DNA from: Triglochin maritima
Taxonomy: Eukaryota > Streptophyta > Magnoliopsida > Alismatales > Juncaginaceae
Assembly: GCA_963682175.1 (NCBI GenBank)
Contig: OY821782.1
Coordinates: forward strand, 28,913,741 to 28,977,740
DNA: 64,000 nt
Reading direction: 5' to 3'
A model generated the notes under the pieces. It searched no databases. It saw only the letters and a list, made by a program, of their open reading frames with translations, and was not told where the DNA came from. Shown here piece by piece: positions 22,746 to 33,862 of this stretch (position 1 is its first letter; every line of letters begins with the position of its first letter). Made by a program: the position numbers and the translations under genes.

Positions 22746-22872
22746 TTTCATGGCTCTTCTCTTCAAACCTCTTTATTTCTGAAAACTAAACATAAAACTC
22801 GTCACGTAGCATTGCTTAGGTGTAAGATAATGGATATAAGGTACAAATATAAGCATGAAATGATGTCAATCA

Positions 22873-24096
22873 GAGGTGCATTCCTGACGATGAGATTAAG
22901 AGTGTCTTGTCCTTTTTCCATAAGGAGGCATGTGGTAGGCACTTCGGTGCCAAGAAAACTGCTGCCAAAGTACTCCAATGCGGTTTTTGCTGGCCCACGT
23001 TGTTCCAAGACGCTTTTGCATTTTGCAAAGCATGCGATAGGTGCCAACGTGTGGGCCGCATTGGCAGACGTGATATGATGCCACTCAATCCTATCTTAGT
23101 GATCAACATCTTTGATGTTTGGGGAATTGACTTCATGGGTCCTTTCCCCGTGTCCCATGGTCACACTTACAACCTTGTGGTGGTCGACTATGTGTCAAAG
23201 TGGGTTGAAGCAATCCCCATTCGCATTAACGATCGCAAGGTTGTGATCAAATTTCTTAAAGAACACATCTTTGCGAGGTTTGGGACACCTCGTTGTATCA
23301 TAAGTGATCGGGGGACACACTTTGTGAACCGATCCCTTGAGGCAGTGCTGAGGAAATACTCCATCACGCACAAGTTGGCCACACCTTATCATCCTCAAAC
23401 CTGTGGCGAGGTGGAAATTTCCAACCGTCAACTCAAGCAAATTCTTGAGAAAACGGTTAATGCTTCAAGGAAAGATTGGTCGGTCAAGCTTAATGATGCA
23501 TTGTGGGCTTTCCGCACTGCATTTAAAACCGACCTTGGCATGTCCCCCTACCGGCTAGTTTATGGAAAAGTTTGCCATCTTCCGGTAGAGCTTGAGCATC
23601 GGGCATTATGGGCAATCAAACATCTTAACATGAGTCTTGATGTTTCGGTGCCAATCACAAGTTAGACCTCAACGAGTTGGAGGAGCTGAGAAATGAAGCA
23701 TATGATAATGCCAAGATCTGCAACTCCCACTCTAAAAATTTTCACGACCGCTTGGTGCGAATCAAAACCGTCAAGGTGGGACAAAAGGTCTTGTATAATT
23801 CTCGCCTCCACTTGTTTCCGGGGAAACTTCAGAGTCGTTGGTCAGGGCCCTTTATTCTTTTAACTCTCTCCCCTCATGGGGTGGTTGAGATTCTAAATCC
23901 AAGGAATGGGGACGTGTTCAAAGTTAATGGACAACGCCTCAAACTGTACTTGGAAAGGACCACGACAAAGGTGGTCATTGGTGGGTTTCTGTTTTGCTGC
24001 TGGGGTCGACGTGCGGTGGTCTCCATTCCTCTCGCGTCGTGTTCGTCTTCGTCGTCGTGTGCTCCGCCGTTAAAGCTCGCCAAGGTAGGTACAGGT
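22873..24096 (+). pseudogene. Gy2 integrase (right part), one frameshift
   Basis: Starts with the GAGGT target duplication. It encodes the zinc domain ([19 protein letters not shown]), catalytic core ([26 protein letters not shown]) and [21 protein letters not shown] to 23640. A 1-nt shift near 23645 then moves the frame, and the C-terminal domain continues ([40 protein letters not shown]). The tail has no stop before the accessory ORF at 24097. The integrase zinc half is also present in duplicate at 12216-12816. Confidence 0.88.
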
Positions 24097-24989
24097 ATGG
24101 CCAGCCACCATTTAATTCCAGAACTCAATTTTGCCTCCCTGATTCGTGAATTCGGAGAACCCTTCTACTATCGAATCGTAGCTAAAGGGTGGTACTATTT
24201 GTTGTATGAGGGCAACGAAACCATGTACGTTGAGCCTCTCGTACATAAGTTCTTCACTAAACCCGAGTGTGACCACACCAGACCACTCGAGTTTTGTGTC
24301 ACTCTCAGAGGGGTGAAGCACACCGTGACACCCCAATTTATCTCCGACGCGACTGGGATCCCCTACGTCGATGAGCTTGCGCCTACCCACGACATTAATT
24401 TTTACCGATCTATGCTTGGGCGCGGGCAACCTATATCATCGCATGGGGGAGTACCTAATGCGCACATTTACTCCAATGTACACATTGTAGCCATGTGGGT
24501 GTGTAGAAATGTGTTGGGCCAAGAGCGGACCTCCACATTTTTTCACACCTAGTTCGCGAATATGTATAGTCTGATGGATGGTTCACCTCACTCCATTTGT
24601 CGAACATTGTTCGACGTTTTGGTGAACGCTAAGATGAAAGAAATACATTGTTTGCCTACTCTGGTTACCAAATTTGTGGCATGTTGGACATCCCATGATT
24701 TGAGCGCATTCTGAGGCGCCAAGGCACCGACCTCAAGGTAGCGAAGATGACCCCGTCAATTCGCCATTGCCTTCCTGAGGCATGGGTGCCTGACTACCTG
24801 GAGGAGGATGTTAGAGCCAGTTCCTCAAGCTCGTTTGTGAGCTCAGGAACCCTCTTTAACATCAATATTTCTGAGATTGCGGTCGAGCAGCAAAACGTCA
24901 TTTTAGCCAAACAAAACCGGAAGATCTATAGGAAATTGTCGGCTCTTGAGAGAGGTGCCTCTTCGGGCACCTCTGGCAGCCGTCATTAG
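24097..24989 (+). pseudogene. Gy2 accessory ORF downstream of integrase (plant transposon-associated domain)
   Basis: The ATG at 24097 is in frame with the integrase tail. The product (about 297 residues) opens [19 protein letters not shown] and has a core around [38 protein letters not shown]. This resembles the 'putative plant transposon protein' domain seen beside or after pol in Athila-like elements. It is broken by TAG at 24550 and by a frameshift near 24700. A last segment (24747-24989) is Ser-rich then coiled-coil-like (VEQQNVILAKQNRKIYRKL). Gy3 has nothing comparable between pol and its second tract. I infer no function; an Env-like role is not supported because I see no signal peptide or membrane segment. 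Confidence 0.65.
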
Positions 24990-26289
24990 TCCGGTACACC
25001 CTATCCATGCATTGGCACCATTTTTTTCCATAGATTGAGGACAATGCATTGATTAGGTGTGGGGGGTGTTTTCACGTTTGTATATAGTTTGTGTCTTTTT
25101 GTTTTTATTTCATTTTCTTTTGGTTGTACTGCTAGGTTCATGTTAGTGTGCTGCATTTAACATTGATATATCTTCTTGCAATGATCCTTGGGTGACTTGT
25201 CTTCTTTTGCTTGCCTAGTGCTTTAAAATTTTCACATTTCTTTCAAAACCTTCATGTGTTTGCGAAAGAAAATGTTTTTGTGGGTTTTGCGTGTGTTTAG
25301 CATGTGCAAAACCGTTGACAGGCACAGTAAATAGAAAGCTCCCAAAATTGTCTTGAACTTGATGCATTAGGATACCTAGTATACCGGCTTTAGGTCTTAT
25401 CGAGTCGTTAGGATGCACCCCGGTTTTCCCTCGGAGGGCGAGTAATCATAGGGTTTCAGTACTCAAACAAATAAAGAAGTCCACCCTGAACCTAGTGAGT
25501 CAAATAATTCGTGTCTGTTAGTATAAGGAAGTTTGTCATAGTCAAGGGCCCTCAAACTCTTTTGGTGAAACTGTAAGTGTAGGGGTTTTGGTTCCCCTGT
25601 AGATAAGTGAATAAGTGGTGCTCTCTCTTCTCGCACGGCTCCTATCACTCGGGAAATTAGGTCTGAGGGGACTTAGTGCCTGGTGCTCTCGAGTCATCTG
25701 ACTTGGGATGCACCGACCGAACTCCTGTTACACGGGTGGTAGGGATCACCCTATGTGGAGATTCGGGGGAAGGTGTACGTGATAGTGTAAGTCCTCACAG
25801 GCAATGATGCACGAAACCCGACCATGGGAGAATCAAACACCAACCGATATAATGCTCCAAAGAAAAAGAAAAAAAAAGGAGTCAAATAAGAACCTTAATG
25901 AACCTTACACTTTGTATCACTTGAGGATGTTGAGGTTGTCTATGTCTTGCACTTAAGTCCTTAATTAACTTTCACGAATGATTAATTAGGCTAGGTGTGT
26001 GGACTGATTACATATATAGAGTCGGCTCGTAGTATTACCGCGTCCAATGATCGACAAAAATGAGCCAACGAGTCGTGTAGCTAGGTTGAATAATGCATCT
26101 TTGTTCGGATTTTGTGGGTGTATCCGCTAAAAACCCTCAGGAGACAACACTCCTCCTCCTTGGCGACAATGAGGTTTAATGGCTTGTTGTACGTGCTAAG
26201 TGCAACCGTGATTCCTACGAAAGTGAGTTACGATTTCTTATTTTTCGTATGCTTTTCTCTTTCTTTGTTTTGCTCGGGACTAGCAAAAG
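24990..26289 (+). other. Gy2 3' non-coding region with second polypurine tract
   Basis: TAGGTGTGGGGGGTGTTT at 25054-25071 follows GAGGACAATGCATTG, 1.24 kb upstream of the real tract. A GNRA hairpin (loop GCGA) is at 26155-26174 and the tract-side hairpin at 26268-26288. The region aligns along its length with Gy3 14340-13086 (reverse) and Gy5 62690-63956. Confidence 0.82.
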
Positions 26290-26306
26290 TTAGGTGTGGG
26301 GGTATT
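26290..26306 (+). promoter_or_regulatory. Gy2 polypurine tract
   Basis: TTAGGTGTGGGGGTATT immediately before the 3' LTR start at 26307. Confidence 0.9.
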
Positions 26307-27678
26307 TGATTGACATCATTTCATGCTTACATTTGTATCTTATATTCTTTACATTTCACCAAAACAACGCTACGTGACGAGTTTTATGTTTGAATTTCAG
26401 AAATAAATAGTTTTGAAGAGAAGATGCAGAAAAGGACCCAAAAGCAGGAAAAAGGACTGAGGTGAAAGACTCGAGGACTAAGATGCAAGATCAAAGGACT
26501 TGAATGAAAGATCGAAGGACCAATTAGCAAACAAAATACTCTACACCATCATGGGGAGTATTTTGGCAATTCTATTCGGGTCGGAGCTCCAACAAGTCAA
26601 GTAAATGCATCAAAGACAAACAATACCATCATGGAAAGCCCAGACGAAAGCCCAGGCCGATTCAGATCCTGTAGACCGCTGATTGGCGGTCCGGGTTGCT
26701 CCGGATCCATGGAGATTTTTGTGGGTTGTGTATTAGAGCGTAGTTAGTCTATTTTTGGTATTTATTTAGTCTCATACCGGGGGATTGTCCTGGATTACAT
26801 TTTCCTATGGCTATAAATAGAACTCTTCACCTTATATTGTAATCACTCAATGCTTTGTGGTCATTCTCCCTAATTGAAGTGAAAGCCTTGAAGCAAGAAA
26901 CTCAAGTGGGGAGATGCTACGAGTATTGTGAGTCTTAAATCAATAAAGTTTCTATGTTTTGGGCTTCTTCTATAGTTCTTGCATGTTTAGTTTAATTGTC
27001 ATTTATTAAATCTAGCTTAGTTAATATGTCTTCTTATCTTAGTGTAATAGTTAGTTTAATGTTTAGTGAGTAAAACCACTCCCCTTTTGGGGGGTGGAGA
27101 TGACACTTATATATGCAATTAAGAAAGGAAGAATGTTTTATTTTGAAATATGTTGATTAATATGAATGCATGCTTGCTTGTTAGAATAGAAAACTTCACT
27201 AGATGAGTTCTGCCTCAAGATTAAGACACCTCCATGCTTGTTTAGTTTCTTAAATAACCAGCTTGTGTTTATGAATGTTAATCAAATAGGTTAGTGATTT
27301 AATTGATCGGTTTTGCCATGATAAGTAGACACCTCCCATACATGAAAACACTACTTCCACTTGTGCCTATAGGAAGACATTCTTACCTCCTTATTGTGTA
27401 TGTGTAGTCACTCCACCCCCTAACGGGTCTCTCTTACTGATTCCAGCATACTTATCAAGTTCTTAGTTCAGTTTTGTAGTTCATCGCTTGTTGTTTGCTT
27501 GTGCATGTGTTACTTCCTAGTTTAGTGTAGGGTAGATTAGTATAATCAAACTCTCTTCCCTTTTTGTTGCCACTTGATTTCGTGCAAACGAGAGGCTGCT
27601 CACCTCCCTGCGGACGACCCGTATTTTCCACGTCTTCACAGACGTCGTGCACTTACGGTATATTTAAAACGTTCAACA
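26307..27678 (+). repeat. Gy2 3' LTR (1372 bp)
   Basis: TGATTGACATC to CGTTCAACA, followed by the target duplication AGCCA (27679-27683). TATA box 26812-26819; palindrome 26674-26691, 120 bp upstream; U3 GGAC motifs at 26434, 26454, 26475, 26496 and 26517. Confidence 0.93.
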
Positions 27679-27683
27679 AGCCA

Positions 27684-27874
27684 TGAGCTAGCGGAGTTGG
27701 AGTCAAATCACTACGGCTGACTCAACCACCGACGAAGGCAAAATAAATTTATTTTGGGTGGACACAAACAGCAATACAGCTGATCCGTTCACCAAACCCT
27801 TATCCCAAGCCAAAGGCGAAATGCATTTCGAGTCCATAGGTCAGCGAAACCATGTGGATTTGCTTGATGAGTGA
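27684..27874 (+). pseudogene. CoA RNase H C-terminal remnant
   Basis: Resumes the frame cut at 8734. After a few residues matching CoB (SW, TTADSTT) it jumps to DEGKINLLWVDTN, so about 80 codons present in CoB are deleted. It then reads TADPFTKPLSQAKGEMHFES and ends at TGA 27872-27874, the natural copia pol end. Confidence 0.88.
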
Positions 27875-27944
27875 TTAGAGAGGGTTACTCTAGTTATTAT
27901 TGTTTTATACATGGAGAATGTATGTGAGAGAAAACTTTGATAAC

Positions 27945-27955
27945 AAGTGGGAGAT
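27945..27955 (+). promoter_or_regulatory. CoA polypurine tract
   Basis: AAGTGGGAGAT directly before the 3' LTR start TGAAAGG; identical to the CoB tract. Confidence 0.87.
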
Positions 27956-30139
27956 TGAAAGGAATGTGTTCTAAATTTTTTACTTTTATATGTCAATTGT
28001 TATGAATTGGATGTGCAAACATTTCGTTCCTTGATTATGGTATTCGTCTTTTGGAAGTGTTAAGGAAGAGGCACTTGGTCCTTAACCGTAGAGCTCTAAA
28101 AGATAATGATTTACCTAAATCAAAAGTTATTCATAATCATCGTAATTAACATGGAACATTAATCACCGAGATAAAATTGTCGTGTTGGTCATCGATTGTT
28201 GTAGCTCTACAAATAATTGACGACACGAGTATATAAAAGAGGAAAAGATTACTTTTATATATTGAATATACCTAACAAGTAAAACATTATGGAATTGTGT
28301 TTCGTGTCATTAATGTTTTACTATGTCTTGGATCCTGAGATATGAGACTTATATCTTTTCACTCAAAAAGTGCTTAATTTGATTATTGTCAAAAGCTATC
28401 AATGAGTATAGTCATAAAAGCAATAGTTGGTTGAACATGACTTGTGCTGGAAAAGATAGCTAGTCAAACGATTATCATTGCCCCTCTTAATTGAGTGATG
28501 ATATTAGTGAGCCCCTTGATAAAGCAAAATTATAATGTGCACAATGTAACTTGAGTTAAGTTACATAGTTATAATTAGCTTAAAGAGATCAAGAAATGAA
28601 TATAATACAAAGGTGACACATTTCGACTTTGTATATATTCTTAATATCATGAGGCAAGGGACGGACACAAGTGGTGCACTTACATCACTAAATGGATCGT
28701 GTTTTAGTTCAAGTGGAACAAAGACATCTACGCTAATTGGGTAACTATAATGTGTAGCTAGATACCGCTTATAGTTTAAGATATTAAGTGTTTAATATCG
28801 CTGTCAATTTGGCTTAGATCCTCCTATATGTCACACCACAAAACTGGGAAACAAGAAGCTTGATTTTGAGTTCATATGATGTGTCGGGTTTGATGTGAAA
28901 AAGGGACAAATGTGGTGAATGAATAAAATCAATATGTCATGAGAATTGACATAATTAGAATCACAATAAATTCATACGACGTGTATATATTATGGAGTGT
29001 AATAATTTAATATTACATAGGATAATATATTACATAAGATATGAGTTTGCTAAAAACCTCAAAAGATCAAATTTTGTTGGAAACAAATCCAAAATTTGAC
29101 AAAGTCAAAATCAGGGTCAAACACGGTAAATTGTTTAGGGTTCGGTCGACCGAGGTGTCTTCGGAACGGTCAACCGAACGGGGAAGGGGTAAAACACAAT
29201 TGGTTGACCGAAATTGTGTGTAGTGCCTGGACAATTGGGTTCGGTTAACCGAGCATGAATGGTCAACCGAGAGAAAATATCCAGGAGACATCTTGGGATA
29301 TTTTCGGTAGAACGAAGGTGACACGGTCGTCCGATGAAGATTCGCCAGGAGAAATTTTGGTGGATCAAAGGTCGACCGGAGCAAGACGCGGATCGTCTGA
29401 ATTTTTCCAAAGTATTTTTCTTATGCATATTTGGTTGACCATCTAGCTCACGGTCCACCGAACATGTGTTAAAACCGAATGGTTCGGTTGACCGAGAAGA
29501 ATTCTCGGTCAACCGAACATCACGATTTTGCCTGAATTATTAAGAGAATAATTAGATCATGAGTTGGATTAATTCCAGATTTAATGAAACATTGTTTTGG
29601 ATGCTGATGCGGCAATTTGGGATTACTTTTAGGAGAGAATAAGAAAGAGATCATGACTAAAGAATAGTTCTTGATAAGGATGTTTTGGGAGCCTATAAAA
29701 GCACCCCTCATCCTACTTGTTTATGTTAATGCAAAAATTCTTTCTCTCATTAATCTCTCCCTTAATCACCACGAAAATCTCTTAATAGTTTTAAGTTTTG
29801 GAGATAGAAATCTCAGGATCTTAAAGAGGGGTTGTTAGCTAGATTCTAAGCTTAATTAGAGATTAATTGACTAACTCATTTCTCCCTAATCTTGTTTAGA
29901 GTTTGGTGAACACTTGGAGGCGAATCAACGAGCAACGGAACTCCAGATCTTCTGAAAGGTTTTAGAGAACCTTTGGGTATGATCTTCTATCCTTTGTTTA
30001 TTTTAATATGTGTAGGAATGCATGATATTTGAATAAACAAATACATGTACGTAAAATCAATGAAAATATGAAATCGATCTTGTATGTTTGTAGTAAAAAA
30101 TTTAAAATATATACATAGATAGGGACACGCAATCCTACA
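27956..30139 (+). repeat. CoA 3' LTR (2184 bp)
   Basis: Starts TGAAAGGAATGTG and ends AATCCTACA. TATA box 29694-29700. From 29130 to 29520 it is packed with variants of CGGTCGACCG and CGGTCAACCG, including a 17-bp inverted repeat with a 3-nt loop at 29482-29518. The same family of LTR bounds CoB. Confidence 0.92.
29482..29518. repeat. Long hairpin in CoA 3' LTR
   Basis: Left arm GTTCGGTTGACCGAGAA (29482-29498), loop GAA, right arm TTCTCGGTCAACCGAAC (29502-29518): 17 of 17 paired. The 5' LTR lacks it, with a clean junction near 2929-2930. Confidence 0.93.
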
Positions 30140-30829
30140 CAAATAACATTAAATCGACAGCAAAACACTCCATACTTCTCTTCCTCTCTCTTTCTTACCA
30201 ACATCTGCTCCATCATACTGTAGGGGAGGTCCAATTTTGTTGTTGGGGTAAATTTAGCTTCCATATGAGGAAACTGGGGACAAACACCCTTCTCTCTTTG
30301 TCAGAAACTCTAAAAATCTAATCAATAATGTCTTCTCCTACACAGAATAAAGCACAAATCTATTAGACAATAACTCTAATACTAAGAACCAAAGAATAAT
30401 GGAAGAAAATTTTAGAACTACCTTCATTTTGAATTTTTGAAACTACCATAAACTTCAACCCTACCCAGAATAGTGCATCCACACCACCCCTTTCCTAGCC
30501 TGCAATGTCATCTGGTAAATTTAAGATATTCTCCTCTGTTAGTTTATAGTTTGCCAATCTTTCATGCATATTTCACGGCTAAAAAATGAAACAAATCTCC
30601 TTATTCTTACGTTTTCTTCCTTTCTTTTCCTACTATCAATGTGCTCATGTTAAATGTCTACCAGTTTTAAATGAACGTAACATGCATTAAATGAAGGTTT
30701 CAGACAAAATAACAAAATTTTGGTAAAAGGTTGAATAAATGAGTTGGACAAACATGCATTAAACGAAGGTAACATGCATTAAATGAAGGTTTCTCTCATC
30801 GATTGTTTGATTTTTATTTTTTTTTACAG
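30140..30829. other. AT-rich sequence upstream of the FAR1-like remnant
   Basis: No convincing gene. Repeats of AACATGCATTAAA(T/C)GAAGGT occur near 30680-30795, with a pyrimidine-rich stretch before the splice acceptor at 30828-30829. It may include the 5' region of the FAR1-like locus. Confidence 0.5.
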
Positions 30830-32625
30830 CTCCAATCGAACTAGACTCTGACTCTAGTATCGAATGGTCTAACCAGGATGAAGCCTTCACTCCGCAGCTT
30901 GCTCAAAATCAAACTCATGAAACCACTTCAGAAGTTGTAAAATATATTCAAAAGGTCTAATGCTTTAACGTTTTTCAATTATTCTAAACAACAAAAACTT
31001 ACCAATCAGAACATTCTTTTTTACTTATTCATATGCTATGTCACTGGTAATATTCAACTATTAATCAACTTTAATTTCCAATGTTATTAGGTTTTACCTC
31101 AGCGTATTCACTGACCAGGTTACTCCACAAGTCTACCATTTTTACCTTGTAGTGTATTTTATATTACCTCAGGATGGAACGGCTATAAAGATGAATACTG
31201 AACAGACTACAAACGAAACAGTACATCTCACATCGCAAGCCAACAGAAAGGTATGTCATCAAATATTATAGGTAATATAGCCTTTCCTGAAATTTTAAAA
31301 CCATGAGAATATGTATGTCTTGCTAAAATCTAATAAGTAATAAACGCAATAGGATTTTCTTACCATGTATTCCTTTTTTAAGTACTAATACGATTTTCTT
31401 ACCATGTATTCATTTTTAAGTACTAGACTCAATACTAATTAAGTGAAAACATTTATGTCAGACTTAGCACTTCTTAATGCTTTGCATCAACTACGGTTGA
31501 TCAACAATTTTATGATACTGTATTTAATTTTAACTTACCTTCACAGTTACCACAACTCTCATGTACATTTACCCCAACAGTTAATCCATTATATCTATTC
31601 ATAATTTACCTTCTAAAACCTCAATTGGCTCGCACTCTACCAAAATACTTAACAGTGCAACCGCTTCTAACAGAGCAACCCCATCTCATTCGCCTAATTA
31701 AACACTACTTAGAAACTTCAAGTGCCTAATTTAATTGAAAAACAAAATATACATAACAACCATACATAGCAACAATCACTTTCACAAATCGGATTTCTAT
31801 CAGGAACCCAAAACAGCCCACTATTCTCACAAGTTAACAACATTAGTAAAATGCCCTGCTAGAATCACAGCTTCCGGTGACCCATGCTCCGGATATGGTA
31901 TCAACTCGGTCAATCTACAACACAACCATGATCTCCTGCCATAACCCAAACTTTGGTTCGTTAAACAAAAAAGAGCAATAACTGAATCACAAAAAGGAAG
32001 GATCATTAGGAACAAAAATGCTGGTATTGGTGTAGCACAAACAATGAACAGCTTCCTTGTCGAATGGGGTGGACATGACAGCTTGACATTCAATCAACAA
32101 GACGTCAGGTAAACCATACAAATCAATGGTTTTCCTATATTTGTTGCTATCTTACAAACTGTTGACCAATTACTTCAAATAATGTAGAGATGTTGTGAAG
32201 AAACACCGTTCATCACTGTTTGGTGAGGGAGATGCTCAATCACTGCTAGCATATTTCAACAAAATGCAGTAGCAAGAACATAATTTCTTCTACACTATGG
32301 ATCTTGACAACGAAGGGAGGGTACGAAATGTTTTCTGGGCAGACGGGAGATCCAGAGCGAAATACAAAGCATTTGGCGATGTCTTAACCTTTGACACAAC
32401 GTACCTTACAAACAAATTCAAGATGCCTTTTGCACCATTTGTAGGAGTTAACCATCACAATCACTCCACTCTATTTGGATGTGGCCTACTTTCTTCCGAG
32501 ACCGAAAGAAAACTATACATGGTTATTCTGTCTTTGGCTGCAATGTATGGAAGGTAAGTCTAAACCACATAATATGTAATATGGTACTTGTTTTCAAATT
32601 CTAATTACAATACCTTGTAGGTGTT

Positions 32626-33838
32626 TGATGCATTGCATACATTGCATCATATGTCTTTCATTTAGATTGATTTTATATCGATAAATGCTACTAAGGTATG
32701 TGTTTAGTCTTATTTACAGAATACAAGGACCTGAATGCAAATTACCCACATCCCGAGCATAAACGCATGCAAAAGACTCATTTCTATCATAAAGACCAAG
32801 TTCAAGTTTATCAGGTTACAAATGGAAATGTATCCAAGCATAAAAGCATTCAAGATCTAATTCCAAAAAGTACAAGGACTTAAGCACAAAAGTAGCCAGG
32901 GACTTAATTGCAAAAAGCCAAGGACCTAATTGCAATTAAAGCACCAAAATATTATCTTGGAGAAAATCTAAAGAAAAATCAATGTGGATCTCCAAATATA
33001 TAAAGAAATAAAGTCGGAGCTCAAAAGAAAGGAAAGAAATCATCCGGATATGCAAAGGACATTGAAATCATACCATAAACACACAGGAAAAATCTGGATC
33101 GAATCCGAGCCAAAAAGGTGGCGATTCCGCCGCACCTCATGTACAAATTGCGGCGATTTAGCCGCACAAAAGTCGATCCGTGTGCTCAAATTTTTAGCAA
33201 TGCTGTATTGACGCGTGTACGTTCCATTTATATATTGAGATCCCTTGTATCGGCTATAAATAGCTCTGAGAACGATGTTAGAAGGGTCTTTGGTCCTTTA
33301 GCTTATGTTGTAATTTTTATTCCTTAGTTTAATAAAATTCTGACTTTTATTTCTTGTTTTTACTTTTCTATTGTAATGCCTCTAGGATCCCTTCTTCCTC
33401 CCTCCATGAGTTTCTAACTCTTTCCAAAGGGTGGAGGTGACGGATTTAGGGTGAAGAGAAGACGAATAAAAGTTATTATTTTAATTTTGTGTTAGTATAT
33501 TTTGATTACTTGAGTTTGTGTTAAATCATTTATCATGTAATGCTTCATAACTAACATGATTTATTATAAGTTTCTGAATTCTCTAATCTAAACCCTAAAT
33601 CTAAACCTCCACCCGATGGAATTCACATCTTTGTTCTTGTTTTAGTTTTAATTGTTCTTGTTCTTGCTTTACATAATTAAAACCCAAAAATCTCAAAACC
33701 CAATTATTTCTTCTCTCCTTCTTCCCCTTAATCAAAAATCACACTAATAACAGAATCTCTCCCTCCTTGTGTTCGACCCGTATTTGCCACGTCTTCATTG
33801 ACGTCGTGCACTTGCGGTATAAATTTAATTCTTCATCA
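32626..33838 (+). repeat. Gy4 5' LTR (1213 bp)
   Basis: Termini TGATG and CATCA. TATA box 33255-33262. Palindrome-like repeats at 33117-33136 and 33149-33166; the first lies about 118 bp upstream of TATA. AAGGACCTAATTGCA-type motifs recur at 32876, 32900 and 32922 with looser spacing of 22-24 bp. LTR sequence is unrelated to Gy1/2/3/5 apart from these features and the GTGCACTTGCGG stretch near the end. Confidence 0.93.
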
Positions 33839-33844
33839 AGTTTT

Positions 33845-33862
33845 TGGCGCCGTTGCCGGGGA
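33845..33862 (+). promoter_or_regulatory. Gy4 primer-binding site, tRNA-Asp type
   Basis: TGGCGCCGTTGCCGGGGA, a perfect 18-nt match, 6 nt after the LTR. Confidence 0.94.

Larger units (their letters stand above)
10725..22872 (-). mobile_element. Gy3: near-intact Athila-like Ty3/gypsy element nested in Gy2
   Basis: On the minus strand: 5' LTR 22872-21292, tRNA-Asp primer site, leader, a gag-pro-pol frame 20214-14617 with one stop, 3' region, polypurine tract and 3' LTR. GAGGT flanks it at 22873-22877 and 10720-10724. The left end is rearranged: a full LTR (10725-12215) and a copy of Gy2 integrase (12216-12816) precede the residual 3' LTR (12817-13067). This is the only element here with a full set of retrotransposition domains in nearly open frame, so it is the best candidate autonomous partner. 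Confidence 0.93.
21292..22872 (-). repeat. Gy3 5' LTR (1581 bp)
   Basis: On the plus strand it begins TGATTGATCGTTT and ends GATGTCAATCA; the termini form an inverted TGATTGA/TCAATCA pair. TATA box (minus) 22344-22337. Palindromes 22466-22481 and 22485-22504, the latter a perfect 20-bp palindrome, lie about 121 bp upstream. Five GGACC motifs start every 21 bp (22657-22745). A GT run is at about 21533-21550. A 101-codon sense frame (22714-22409, GTG start) is present in both copies. Confidence 0.93.
8735..27678 (+). mobile_element. Gy2: internally deleted Athila-like element, host of Gy3
   Basis: Complete ends: 5' LTR 8735-10085, 3' LTR 26307-27678, and flanking 5-bp duplication AGCCA (8730-8734 and 27679-27683) in the CoA RNase H gene. 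The internal region keeps the tRNA-Asp primer site, leader, the end of pol from just before integrase, an accessory ORF, two polypurine tracts and the conserved 3' region. Gag, protease, RT and most of RNase H are gone. Gy3 is inserted within integrase. Without the Gy3 block Gy2 would be about 6.8 kb. Confidence 0.93.
2608..30139 (+). mobile_element. CoA: decayed Ty1/copia element, split by Gy2
   Basis: Order is truncated 5' LTR (2608-3564), Met-tRNA primer site, long leader, gag, protease, integrase, RT, then the Gy2 insertion (8735-27678). After it come the RNase H tail, polypurine tract and 3' LTR (27956-30139). Motifs and sequence are close to CoB and resemble the BARE/Angela type of copia, with LTRs over 2 kb and an initiator-tRNA primer. 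It carries several stops and frameshifts and an internal deletion in RNase H, so it is inactive. The right flank begins CAAAT (30140); the left target duplication was lost with the 5' end of the LTR. Confidence 0.93.

Noticed and set aside
24097..24552. Envelope gene in Gy2
   Set aside because: No signal peptide, membrane anchor or cleavage site is visible; it fits a transposon-associated domain better.
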